64,000 nt of DNA from Planomicrobium sp. CPCC 101110 (GTDB taxonomy: Bacteria; Bacillota; Bacilli; Bacillales_A; Planococcaceae): assembly GCF_007859395.1 (NCBI RefSeq), contig NZ_VOHD01000006.1, positions 558,001 through 622,000 of the forward strand, given 5' to 3'. Every line of letters starts with the position of its first letter. Position 1 is the stretch's first letter. Position numbers and translations under genes: made by a program. The notes below the pieces were generated by a model, which saw only the letters and a program-made list of their open reading frames with translations, was not told the origin of the DNA and ran no database searches. This document shows, piece by piece, positions 37,718 to 46,375 of the stretch.

Positions 37718-38674
37718 TTAAGGACGTTTTGGGATAGTCAAAGTCTGGCCGGCCATGATGCTTTCATCAGCCAAGTTGTTGGCTTGCCGGATCCATTCCA
37801 CGCCTTCTTCCGTATTGTAATGCTTGATGGCAATGGAAAAGAGCGAGTCGCCTTTTGCCACTTTATAGGTTGAAGCGGTTTGGACACCGGCGACATTCGG
37901 GTTTGCCGTTAGTGTTGCAGCTGCAGAAACGTCGTCTTCGATATTCACCTCGACATCTACATTCACTTCAGGTTCTTCGACTGTCATTGCTTCATCTGTA
38001 TCAGCGTATTCCGTGCCATTATTTTGCGGCAGCGGATTGTTCTTGAGCGCTGGTGCCGGAGCATCAACTTTTGGCAAAGTATCAGCCAAAGCGATCAAAT
38101 CCGGACGGAAGTAAGCGGAGAAACTTAACGAAACTTCCAGTTTTTCTTTTTCTTGGTCTGCAATGGTAACTTCTTCATTAGCAGAGAAATCGATCGAGTC
38201 GACAATCATGATGCGGTCCATTGCTTCGATTTCTTTGATGAATGTCGTGATGCCTTTGTAATCCGTTGCTTCAATTGCGACAGTTGTCTGGACCGCCTGC
38301 AGGTTTTCAAGCCCTTCGACCGGAACCGGGAGTACAACCGGCGCTTCTGCAATCGCAATATCTTTCACAAGCGAATCGGAGATCAGCTCCGCTTGTTCAA
38401 TTTGCAGGACGATCAATTCCGACAGGGGTTCAACCGAAACTTTCTGCTGCAGTTCACTTGTTGGAATCTTCTCACCTTCCGGCACTTCTTTCAACTGCGT
38501 CTCGAGCGCCATCAAGACTTCACGTTCCGAACTGAGTGTTTGCTCCGCTTGCAGCCTATCTTCTTTTGCCGGAACATATTGCATAAAATAAGAATAAGCG
38601 GAAAGGACAAGCAAGAAAACACCTGCTAGTACGATCAAGGCGATTTCTTTTTGCCGTTTTGTCATGCTGCTCAT
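37718..38674 (-). CDS. pilO: PilO-like pilus alignment protein fused to a C-terminal LysM domain
   Basis: 318 residues. One membrane helix (about 11-31), a coiled coil (35-63) and a PilO-like ferredoxin fold (about 75-195). A low-complexity acidic linker follows (EEPEVNVDVEVNIEDD region, 205-265). The last 50 residues are a LysM motif: TYKVAKGDSLFSIAIKHY, then WIRQANNL, then IMAGQTLTIP. LysM binds N-acetylglucosamine polymers, so this would anchor the PilMNO complex to peptidoglycan, a role taken by PilP/PilQ or FimV in Gram-negatives (inference). Overlaps pilN by four bases. Confidence 0.85.
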   Translation of the reverse strand: MSSMTKRQKEIALIVLAGVFLLVLSAYSYFMQYVPAKEDRLQAEQTLSSEREVLMALETQLKEVPEGEKIPTSELQQKVSVEPLSELIVLQIEQAELISDSLVKDIAIAEAPVVLPVPVEGLENLQAVQTTVAIEATDYKGITTFIKEIEAMDRIMIVDSIDFSANEEVTIADQEKEKLEVSLSFSAYFRPDLIALADTLPKVDAPAPALKNNPLPQNNGTEYADTDEAMTVEEPEVNVDVEVNIEDDVSAAATLTANPNVAGVQTASTYKVAKGDSLFSIAIKHYNTEEGVEWIRQANNLADESIMAGQTLTIPKRP

Positions 38675-39471
38675 TGCCCATCCCCCTCCGTTTCTGTTGG
38701 AGCGGTTTCGGTTTCTTCGTTTACTTGCACATTCACTTCAGTATCAGGCTGATCAGTTGCAGGCGCTGCTGGTGTTTCCTCTGCCGGCACTGTCTCTCCA
38801 GCGGCTGGTTCTGCCGGCGTTGCTTGAGCCGGGGCTTCTGTGGCAGCAGGAGCTCCTTCCACCGCTTCGCCTTCAACCGTTTCCGCCGGAATGCGTTCGT
38901 CTACGAACACCAGGGTATAGGTCGCAAGATAGCGCGGGTTTTCCGCCAGAGCATCTTCATCCACCGCTCCATCTTCAGCGGATTCGGCTGCCACTTCTTG
39001 CTGGGTGACCGAATCGAGTTTAGCGGAAGCTAAAAGTTCGGATGCCTTCAACTGCGTCAAATAATAGGCGGCTTCACGCGCTGTGTCGAATTGCACCGTC
39101 AAAGCGGCTTGGTCCATGCCGGTATACGAGAAACTGTCGAAGAACCCGCGTTCCGGCAATTTTGACACCAGTTCGCCAAGCAGCGGAAGCGTATCAAATT
39201 GATAGCTTTCCGCCCAGTCGACCGTCGCTTTCAGCTGCTGTTCTTCATTCATGCCTTGAGTAGCTTCAAGCTGCTGGCGGATGGCCCCTTGCTCTGCCGC
39301 TATTTCAGCGGATTGGGCTGCAAGCGCAGCCCCCTCTTTCTCATTGGCATTTGCCAAAAACGCGAAAACCGCCCAAATGATGACGGCCAGCACTAAAATG
39401 GAAATCGCCGCAACGATAAAAGCGGGACGATCCCGCTCTTTCTGCGGCAATAAGTTAATATCTACTAGCAT
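38671..39471 (-). CDS. pilN: PilN-like type IV pilus assembly protein with long acidic tail
   Basis: 266 residues. Begins MLVDINLLPQKER, the PilN signature that binds PilM, then one membrane helix (FIVAAISILVLAVIIWAVFAF) and a coiled coil plus ferredoxin-like domain up to about residue 180. The last 80 residues are Pro/Ala/Glu/Thr-rich (e.g. TPAEPAAGETVPAEETPA), unusual for PilN, and end in VNVQVNEETETAP. This resembles the linker of PilO next door (VNVDVEVN), which hints at matching extracytoplasmic spacers. Seven bases after pilM, four-base overlap with pilO. Confidence 0.88.
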   Translation of the reverse strand: MLVDINLLPQKERDRPAFIVAAISILVLAVIIWAVFAFLANANEKEGAALAAQSAEIAAEQGAIRQQLEATQGMNEEQQLKATVDWAESYQFDTLPLLGELVSKLPERGFFDSFSYTGMDQAALTVQFDTAREAAYYLTQLKASELLASAKLDSVTQQEVAAESAEDGAVDEDALAENPRYLATYTLVFVDERIPAETVEGEAVEGAPAATEAPAQATPAEPAAGETVPAEETPAAPATDQPDTEVNVQVNEETETAPTETEGDGQ

Positions 39472-39477
39472 ATTCGA

Positions 39478-40416
39478 TTACACCTCTTTCAGCGCAAGGC
39501 CAATGGCGCGGTTGAAACGGCCCGAAACTGCTTCCAGTCCATCGGAAAGAATTTCTTCAAGGACGACAGGATGGACCGGCAAGGAAAAACGTTCCTGCAG
39601 CCGGGCTTGGAACACATCCCATTCTATATATTCCCCGTTGCAGACGATTTTGGTGATTCCCAGATCGCCGCCATTCATATTATAGCGGTAGAAATTGGCA
39701 AGTTTTTCAGCTTCTTCTCCTATAATTTCCATTACGGCTGCGGGATCTTCCGAAATCAGGACAGAAGATTCCAAATCGACCGGCCGCATGAAGAGCGGAA
39801 AATGCTCATGGAAAATCGTGACTGTCATTTTTTTCGACTGCAAGTCGATGAGCATGATGTGCTCGTCTTCTGTAAACTCATGCTGCAGGTGTGCCAGACG
39901 GTATAATGCGAGCGGCGTGATGTCAGCGACGACCGCTCTTAGCTTCACGCGGTTCAACGTATTTTCATAATCGTTGACAACCGATTCTTTGGAAGCGATG
40001 ATGATGACTTCCGGCTCTTCCGTGTCGGCATGGTACGGGACCACATCAAAGACGGGATCTTCGAAGGGCAAATAAAGCGTCGAGCCGATTTCAATGAAAA
40101 AGTGGCCTTTCAACTCATCGGCTGCGACATCTTCGGGGTATGGTACTTTGCGGATGATAACGAATTCGTCAGGGGCGAGGAATCGGACTGACTTCTTAGA
40201 GAGACCCCACTGATTGACAGCCTTATCGAGCACCGATCCAAGCGCTTCTGCATCGACGATTTTCCCGTCTTCAATAGCTCCTGCGGGCAAAGCAAGCTCT
40301 TCCGCAACGCTCAATTGAAGAGGTGAATGGGATTTCAGGTCGACATAGCGGATCGCGTCTTCTTCTATGGTTATGGTCGCGACTCGCGCTTTTCTCGATA
40401 AAAACGATAAGGCCAT
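39478..40416 (-). CDS. pilM: PilM-like actin-fold pilus assembly protein
   Basis: 312 residues, cytoplasmic, actin/FtsA-like fold. N-terminal strand ATITIEEDAIRYVDLKS and later HIMLIDLQSKKMTVTIFHE (phosphate-2-like) are visible. PilM binds the PilN N-terminus and couples the PilNO complex to the motor. It is 35 bp downstream of the pilin gene and seven bases before pilN. Confidence 0.9.
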   Translation of the reverse strand: MALSFLSRKARVATITIEEDAIRYVDLKSHSPLQLSVAEELALPAGAIEDGKIVDAEALGSVLDKAVNQWGLSKKSVRFLAPDEFVIIRKVPYPEDVAADELKGHFFIEIGSTLYLPFEDPVFDVVPYHADTEEPEVIIIASKESVVNDYENTLNRVKLRAVVADITPLALYRLAHLQHEFTEDEHIMLIDLQSKKMTVTIFHEHFPLFMRPVDLESSVLISEDPAAVMEIIGEEAEKLANFYRYNMNGGDLGITKIVCNGEYIEWDVFQARLQERFSLPVHPVVLEEILSDGLEAVSGRFNRAIGLALKEV

Positions 40417-40451
40417 TTTTTCAGCTCCTAAATATTATTACGTTTTATTTA

Positions 40452-40886
40452 TTAATTACCGTCTCCAGCCGCTGGTGCTACTTCTGCAAGAGCATCTCTA
40501 CCATTTTCTGACAAGATAGCTGCAGTTTCATCTTCTCCTTGGAATGTGAGGTTACCCGCTGTACCAGTAAAGTCGATGGTATTTGGTGACGCTTTAGTAA
40601 CTGTAAAAGAAGTAATTTCACCAATGGATTCAAGATAATCAGTTAAATTAGCATTTTCATGTGTAAAGGTACTTTCGCTTCCATTTTCTGCGAAGTAAAC
40701 ATTAGCTGCAGCTAAAACATTTTGCGCATCAGATACTAACGCATCTTCTCTAGAATTTTGAATAATATTCCCTATCGCCGGAATTGCAATTGCCGCGATG
40801 ATCGCGATGATAACAATAACTGCCAAAAGCTCAATTAACGTCATCCCTCTTTGATTTTTTAACTTTTTCTGAATGAATTTTTTCAT
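40452..40886 (-). CDS. pilA: Major type IV pilin (type III prepilin signal)
   Basis: 144 residues. Leader MKKFIQKKLKNQRG is cut by PilD before MTLIELLAVIVIIAIIAAIAIPAIG; Glu5 of the mature protein is present. Mature pilin is about 130 residues with Thr/Asn-rich surface and an acidic C-terminus. No cysteines, so no disulfide D-region. Start 40886 has GGGAG upstream and its own strong promoter, which fits a high-copy subunit inside the operon. Confidence 0.92.
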   Translation of the reverse strand: MKKFIQKKLKNQRGMTLIELLAVIVIIAIIAAIAIPAIGNIIQNSREDALVSDAQNVLAAANVYFAENGSESTFTHENANLTDYLESIGEITSFTVTKASPNTIDFTGTAGNLTFQGEDETAAILSENGRDALAEVAPAAGDGN

Positions 40887-40938
40887 TCTCCCTGCCCCCA
40901 TATTCTTGTAAATTTAGTACTACGGTGAGTACAGCTTT

Positions 40939-40966
40939 ATTATAACAATAGTCATGAATTAAACAA
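40939..40966 (-). promoter_or_regulatory. Internal promoter before the major pilin gene
   Basis: Minus strand TTGTTT (40966-40961), 16 bp, TATAAT (40944-40939), in a 134-bp AT-rich gap between pilC and pilA, about 50 bp before the ATG. Confidence 0.68.
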
Positions 40967-41020
40967 GATATTTTTACATCATATATTAGAAATATTTTCT
41001 ATATAAAACTACAATTGCAC

Positions 41021-42232
41021 TTACAATTTATCTACATTTTGGAACATTTCAAACATCGGCATCATAATAGCAAGGACTATAGTCCCTACAATGGTAGCTA
41101 AAGTCACAATCATCAATGGTTCGATTAACGCCTTCAACCGGTCGGTTTCCGCTTCCACTTCTTTTTCGTAAAACTCTGCTACTTTCGCAAGCATATGGTC
41201 GAGCGAACCGGTCTGTTCACCGATGGAAATCATATGCGGTATGAGCGGCGGAAACGCCCAATGTTTTTTCATCGGTTCCGTCAGGGATCCGCCTTTCTGC
41301 AGTGAATCGCGCGCGGCCATAATGACTCTTGACATCACTTCATTGCCAACCACTTTCTCAGTCATCGTCAATGCTTGGAGAATAGGAACGGAGCTGGAAA
41401 ATAGTGAACTCAATGTCCGTGTCAGCCGGGCAAGGGCCGACTTTTTTAAGATATTGCCGAATATCGGAATACGAAGGAGTATGGTATCCAGAATATAACG
41501 GCCTTTCTGGGAGCGTTTCATCACAAAAACCGTCCCTAAGATTAGGAGAACACCCAAAATCATAAGATACCAGTAACCTTTCACGAAGCCACTTGCTGCA
41601 ACGACCAGTTGCGTCACAATAGGAAGTTCGCCGCCAAAGCTTTCGAACATCTCCACGAACATCGGCACAATTGACGACAGGAGGAAAACGACTACGCCAA
41701 TCGCCAAAATGCCGACAACGACCGGGTAGGACATCGCCGATTTGACTTTCTGCCTTGTCTGGTAGGCTTTGTCATAATGCGTAGCGAGCCTGTCCAGTGA
41801 TTCGTCGATATTACCGGAAAGCTCTCCCGCACGGATCAAGTTGATCGTCAGCGGTTCGAAAATTTTCGGGTATTTCGCCAGCGAATCGGATAACGAATTG
41901 CCTTTCCGGAGCGACTCGTCCACTTCTGTCAGCGTCTTTCTCAAAGGTTTCGATTCGACTTGCTGCGACAAAATCTTCACCGCGTCGACAATGGTTACGC
42001 CTGCCCGCATCAGCGTTGAAAACTGGCGCAGGAACATGATGAATTGGTCGCGTTTGACTGGAGCACCAAATGAGATATCCTTTTGCATAGCTGTAACGGG
42101 CATCTCCCGGATATTAATGACGCGTATCCCTTCATCACGAAGCTTCTCGATCGCTTCGCGACGGTTAGCTGCAACTGTAATACCCGACCTGATTTTTTTC
42201 CGGTCGCGCCCTTCGTATTTGAAACGGGCCAA
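41021..42232 (-). CDS. pilC: Type IV pilus inner membrane platform protein PilC
   Basis: 403 residues. Two GspF/T2SSF domains (RQFSTLMRAGVTIVDAVKIL and LTRTLSSLFSSSVPILQAL) with three membrane helices, the usual platform on which PilB and PilT act. The N-terminus ARFKYEGRDRKKIRSGITVA matches the family. One base after pilT stop region; RBS overlaps pilT end. Confidence 0.95.
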   Translation of the reverse strand: MARFKYEGRDRKKIRSGITVAANRREAIEKLRDEGIRVINIREMPVTAMQKDISFGAPVKRDQFIMFLRQFSTLMRAGVTIVDAVKILSQQVESKPLRKTLTEVDESLRKGNSLSDSLAKYPKIFEPLTINLIRAGELSGNIDESLDRLATHYDKAYQTRQKVKSAMSYPVVVGILAIGVVVFLLSSIVPMFVEMFESFGGELPIVTQLVVAASGFVKGYWYLMILGVLLILGTVFVMKRSQKGRYILDTILLRIPIFGNILKKSALARLTRTLSSLFSSSVPILQALTMTEKVVGNEVMSRVIMAARDSLQKGGSLTEPMKKHWAFPPLIPHMISIGEQTGSLDHMLAKVAEFYEKEVEAETDRLKALIEPLMIVTLATIVGTIVLAIMMPMFEMFQNVDKL

Positions 42233-42233
42233 A

Positions 42234-43280
42234 TCAGTCCTCTCCTTTTAGGAAAGGTTGCGCAACTTCACGCGTGATTTTCCCTTTTTTCAATAATTCC
42301 TGTACCGTTGTTTCCATCATGTGCATACCCGCTGCCCGGTTGGTCAAGATGACGTTCGGAATCTGATGGACTTTTTCGGAACGGATCAAGTTGGAGATGG
42401 CCGGGTTGCTGATCATGATTTCGGTCGCGGCGACGCGGCCTTTGCCGTCCGCTGTCGGAAGCAGGCGCTGTGAAATGACCGCCTTTAAAATGCCGCCGAG
42501 CTGCGTCCGGATCTGGGCGTGCTGCTCGTGCGGGAATACATCGATAATCCGCTCGACAGTAGAAGCGGCACTTGAAGTATGGAGTGTCCCCATGACCAAG
42601 TGGCCGGTTTCAGCTGCGGTGATTGCTGTGGTGATGGTTTCCAAGTCACGCATCTCCCCGACCAGGATAACATCGGGATCTTGGCGTAGTGCTGCACGCA
42701 AGCCATTCGCGAACGAATTCGTATCAAAACCGACTTCACGCTGGTCGATGACCGACATACCGTGTTTATGCATATATTCGATCGGGTCTTCCAGTGTAAT
42801 GATATGTTTGGTCATGTTTTCATTCATATAACGGATCATCGCGGCGAGCGTTGTCGATTTACCGGAACCGGTCGGCCCCGTTACCAGGATCAATCCTTGG
42901 TGGGTGGCCGCCAATTTCTTCAATGTATCCGGCATATTCAAGTCTTCGATAGTCGGGATGCGCGTCGGAATAGTCCGGAACGCGTGTGAGATTGAACCGC
43001 GTTGGTGGAACGAGTTGACGCGGTAGCGCGCCACGCCTGGAATCGAGTAGGAATAATCCATCTCGCCTTTTTCCAGGAACGTTTCCCATAGGGATTCCGG
43101 CATAAGGACGCGGGCAATTTCTTTCGTATCTTCCGGCATCAGCTTTGTGTCGCCATACTGCTTTAACGTGCCGTTCATCCGGAAAACCGGCGGAATGCCG
43201 GTCGTCATATGGATGTCTGATACATTCAGTTCTCTGGCTGCTGTTAATACACTATCTATATAAGTTGTTGGCATCGTCAA
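42234..43280 (-). CDS. pilT: Type IV pilus retraction ATPase PilT
   Basis: 348 residues. N-terminal PAS-like domain (LNVSDIHMTTGIPPVFRMNG), Walker A LVTGPTGSGKSTTLAAM, Asp box QREVGFDT, Walker B VGEMRDLETITTA, His box GHLVMGTLHTSSA. Its presence predicts retractile pili and twitching or DNA uptake. It overlaps pilB by four bases. Confidence 0.96.
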   Translation of the reverse strand: MTMPTTYIDSVLTAARELNVSDIHMTTGIPPVFRMNGTLKQYGDTKLMPEDTKEIARVLMPESLWETFLEKGEMDYSYSIPGVARYRVNSFHQRGSISHAFRTIPTRIPTIEDLNMPDTLKKLAATHQGLILVTGPTGSGKSTTLAAMIRYMNENMTKHIITLEDPIEYMHKHGMSVIDQREVGFDTNSFANGLRAALRQDPDVILVGEMRDLETITTAITAAETGHLVMGTLHTSSAASTVERIIDVFPHEQHAQIRTQLGGILKAVISQRLLPTADGKGRVAATEIMISNPAISNLIRSEKVHQIPNVILTNRAAGMHMMETTVQELLKKGKITREVAQPFLKGED

Positions 43281-44932
43281 TCACTCATGGCAACGCGAAG
43301 AACTTCTTCGGTCGTTGTCATGCCCTCCTTCACTTTTAATAACCCATCGTCGAGCAGGAAAATCGTTTTGTTTTTTATGGCGATTTCTCGGATTTCCGCT
43401 GCTGTACCTCCCCGGTTGATGACGCTTTTGATCGCTTCATCAACTACCAGCACTTCATGAATGGCCATCCGTCCCCGGTAGCCGCTCATATTGCACTGTG
43501 GGCAGCCTTTGCCGCGCGATACAATATCAATCGACAATCCGCGTTTTTCAAAGATTTCTTGTTCTCGGATTGTGGCTGCATGGATTTCCTTGCAATCCCG
43601 GCAAACTTTCCGGATCAAACGCTGTGCGATAACCGCATTCAGCGACGCTGTCACCAAAAATGGTTCAACGCCCATGTCGATCAACCGGTTGATCGAAGCG
43701 ATGGAATCATTCGTATGGATGGTGCTCAGCACCAAATGCCCGGTTAACGATGCTCGGATGGAAATTTCCGCAGTTTCTTTATCGCGGATTTCCCCAACCA
43801 TGACAATATCCGGGTCTTGTCGCAGAATCGACCGCAATCCTGCTGCAAAAGTCAGTCCGACATTGGTGTTTACTTGAATTTGGTTGATGCCTTCAAGCTG
43901 GTACTCCACAGGGTCTTCTACTGTAATGATGTTGACTTCTTCACTGTTCAATTTATTCAATGCCGCATAAAGCGTGGAAGATTTCCCCGACCCTGTGGGT
44001 CCGGAAATCAGGACAATGCCGTTTGGCTTATCGATTTCTTTCAGAAAGCGTTCCATATTTGATGGATTAAAACCGAGTTTTGCAATATCCGTCAAGTTGT
44101 TGCTCAAGTCCAAAATCCGCATAACGATTTTTTCACCGAAAACAGTCGGCAGTGAACTCACCCGCAGATCGATGGCCCGGAAGTCGACGCTTGTCTTGAT
44201 CCGGCCATCTTGTGGCACCCGGTTTTCTGTAATATCCAGATTCGCCAAAATCTTAATGCGCGCCGTGATCATTTGCTGCATCGTCTTTGGCAAAATTCGT
44301 TCCGTGCGCAGTGTTCCATCTATGCGATACCGGACAAGGACTTTGTTTTCATGTGGATCGAAATGCACATCACTTGCTTTTAGCGTAACCGCATTCGATA
44401 AAATCTGGTTGACCAGCCGGACAATCGGCGCATCCAGGTCGTTCAAATCCTCCTGCAGGTCGGATGTTTGCGGCATTTCCTCAAGCATATCGTCGTACGA
44501 TTCTTCTTCGTAATACTTCGCAATGGTTTTCAATATATCTTCTTTGGATGCAATCGCCGGTTCAATCTGGAATCCGGTCGTCAGCCGCAAATCGTCTATC
44601 GTGATGAAATCTGTCGGGTCAACCATGGCGATAAATAGGCGATCGCCATCCGCTTTCATTGGCACAAGCAATTTACGCTTGGCGAAGTCTTTTGGTACAA
44701 CGTTAAACAAGTTTGCGTCAAAGGGATAGCGGAAAAGCGAAACGTGCGGAATGCCAAGCTGGACTTCCAGCGTTTCGATCAATTGCATCTCTGTTATCAG
44801 TCCGCGCTGCACCAGCGCATCCCCAAGTTTCTGGTCTGTCTGTTTGCCTTCAAGTGTCCCCCGGAGATCTTGTTCTGTAATCAAACCCAATTCTATTAAA
44901 ATGTCCCCTAGTCTTTTACGCGTTCTTGCCAA
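43277..44932 (-). CDS. pilB: Type IV pilus extension ATPase PilB with MshEN-type c-di-GMP-binding N-terminus
   Basis: 551 residues. Walker A LISGPTGSGKSSTLYA, Asp/His boxes, Walker B VGEIRDKETAEIS, and the zinc tetracysteine CRDCKEIH ... GCPQCNMSGYRGR. The first 60 residues show two tandem 24-residue motifs (RLGDILIELGLITEQDL..LEGKQ at 7-31 and KLGDALVQRGLITEMQL..LEVQ at 35-58), matching the MshEN c-di-GMP-binding pattern. So pilus extension may be gated by c-di-GMP. The diguanylate cyclase gene lies at the head of the same strand region. Confidence 0.95.
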   Translation of the reverse strand: MARTRKRLGDILIELGLITEQDLRGTLEGKQTDQKLGDALVQRGLITEMQLIETLEVQLGIPHVSLFRYPFDANLFNVVPKDFAKRKLLVPMKADGDRLFIAMVDPTDFITIDDLRLTTGFQIEPAIASKEDILKTIAKYYEEESYDDMLEEMPQTSDLQEDLNDLDAPIVRLVNQILSNAVTLKASDVHFDPHENKVLVRYRIDGTLRTERILPKTMQQMITARIKILANLDITENRVPQDGRIKTSVDFRAIDLRVSSLPTVFGEKIVMRILDLSNNLTDIAKLGFNPSNMERFLKEIDKPNGIVLISGPTGSGKSSTLYAALNKLNSEEVNIITVEDPVEYQLEGINQIQVNTNVGLTFAAGLRSILRQDPDIVMVGEIRDKETAEISIRASLTGHLVLSTIHTNDSIASINRLIDMGVEPFLVTASLNAVIAQRLIRKVCRDCKEIHAATIREQEIFEKRGLSIDIVSRGKGCPQCNMSGYRGRMAIHEVLVVDEAIKSVINRGGTAAEIREIAIKNKTIFLLDDGLLKVKEGMTTTEEVLRVAMSD

Positions 44933-44955
44933 ATGTTTTTCCTCCTTAAAATCGG

Positions 44956-46374
44956 TTAAGGACTGATCAAATTTCCGGCTTTGTCATAGACTGGCTCTTC
45001 GGCTTCTTCTTCAATTGCTGTGCCTCCAGCGGGAGCATCTGTTGCAGATTCAGCAGGCTGTTCATCGGCGTTTCCGTCGTGGATGCCGTCGCCATCTTCG
45101 TCGATAAAGCCAGCCTCGCCCTGGACAGGAACTGCCGGAGCTGATGCTACCGCATCATGGACGCCGTCGCCATTTGCATCGACAAATTCTCCCGGCTGCG
45201 GAACAGTGGCAGTTGTTGGGCTTTCTGCAGATTCAGCTATAGCCAGCGGGTAAACTTCCACCCGGTGGACCGGTGGATAGAAATCGGTGGAAATTGGCTC
45301 TATTTCAAGCTCCTGCCCGTCAGCCAGAACGGAGCGCAGCACTTCGACGCGCACGCCTTCCGCCCCTTCTTCTTCAATTTCCTTGCCGGTGGATACAAAT
45401 GCGCTATATTGCTTTATCAACCGGGGTTTCACTTTTTCTTCGCTCCCAGTTTGGACTGCGTAGGTATAGACAAGCGGATAGCCGCTCAACGAAACAACGA
45501 GCGACTCGCCTTCAATGGCAACAGTCAACTTGAACGAACTGGCATTGGGGTTTGTAAAAACAAAATCGATTCCGAGTGCACGGTTGACCGCCGCTTCCTG
45601 GCCAACCGGCACCAACTCGGGAGCAGCGTTTCCTATGCTGCGTTCATCGACGGAGAAGTTTGTTTTCAAAACAGTGGTATAAATAGCCGAAGCGATTTCC
45701 GTCAATTCCGCATCCGTCACTTCATTCAAGTTCAACCCGTTGATAAATTCCAAAAACGAGAATTGGGCGCCTGCCGGAATTTCAACCGCTTGGAGCGCAG
45801 AAACCACTTCTGCGCTTCCAATGCTTTTCAACTGGTTTGGAAAAGACACATCCGCCACAACTTGCTTTTCCAATTGAAGCGTATCGTCGCTAATGGTAAC
45901 ATGGGTCTGTATCTGTCCAGCGGCCAATCCTTGTTCAAGCTTAGCTATTATCGTCGCGATGTCGGCCTCCGTAAAGGCCGCAACCGGAAACTGTTCGGCT
46001 AAAAATGCAACCGTCGTCTCGGGCGGCAAGTGGTAGACAAAATTATTTTGGATACCGCTTTGCGCTTGGCTGATTGTTTCGTCCAAAAGAATTTCCGCAT
46101 TATCGATCGGATAGTTTGCTGTTGCATCTTGATAAGTCACTTGCAGTTCAGCAGTCTCCCGCCACGCTTCAACTTGTCCAGCAAACAGCGATTTTGCGTC
46201 CGCCAATGCCATATTGGAAACGTCCGTCGTTCCGATGTACGTATTTTCCCCAAACTCCTGAGCCGGAAAAAATAATGTATTGACCGCATATGCACCGGCG
46301 TTTGCAGCTCCAAAAAAAAGTAGCGCGAACGTTAAAATGACGATGAAGGTTTTTCCGAATTTTTTTTTGTCCAC
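44956..46374 (-). CDS. VanW/G5-like secreted or anchored protein with two calcium-loop motifs, in pilus operon
   Basis: 472 residues. One N-terminal helix (about 9-30) acts as signal or anchor. Residues 195-305 resemble the VanW family: EIPAGAQFSFLEFIN, ELTEIASAIYTTVLKTNF, then VPVGQEAAVNRALGIDF and VFTNPNASSFKLTV; the usual GGGICQ cysteine motif is missing. Residues 310-378 look like a G5-type domain (KVKPRLIKQYSAFVSTGKEI). The tail has two nine-residue Asp loops, DANGDGVHD (399) and DEDGDGIHD (425), like EF-hand/dockerin calcium sites, in a Pro/Ala/Glu-rich region. The function is unknown. Position between pilB and prepilin-like genes suggests a pilus accessory or adhesin. Confidence 0.72.
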   Translation of the reverse strand: MDKKKFGKTFIVILTFALLFFGAANAGAYAVNTLFFPAQEFGENTYIGTTDVSNMALADAKSLFAGQVEAWRETAELQVTYQDATANYPIDNAEILLDETISQAQSGIQNNFVYHLPPETTVAFLAEQFPVAAFTEADIATIIAKLEQGLAAGQIQTHVTISDDTLQLEKQVVADVSFPNQLKSIGSAEVVSALQAVEIPAGAQFSFLEFINGLNLNEVTDAELTEIASAIYTTVLKTNFSVDERSIGNAAPELVPVGQEAAVNRALGIDFVFTNPNASSFKLTVAIEGESLVVSLSGYPLVYTYAVQTGSEEKVKPRLIKQYSAFVSTGKEIEEEGAEGVRVEVLRSVLADGQELEIEPISTDFYPPVHRVEVYPLAIAESAESPTTATVPQPGEFVDANGDGVHDAVASAPAVPVQGEAGFIDEDGDGIHDGNADEQPAESATDAPAGGTAIEEEAEEPVYDKAGNLISP

Positions 46375-46375
46375 G

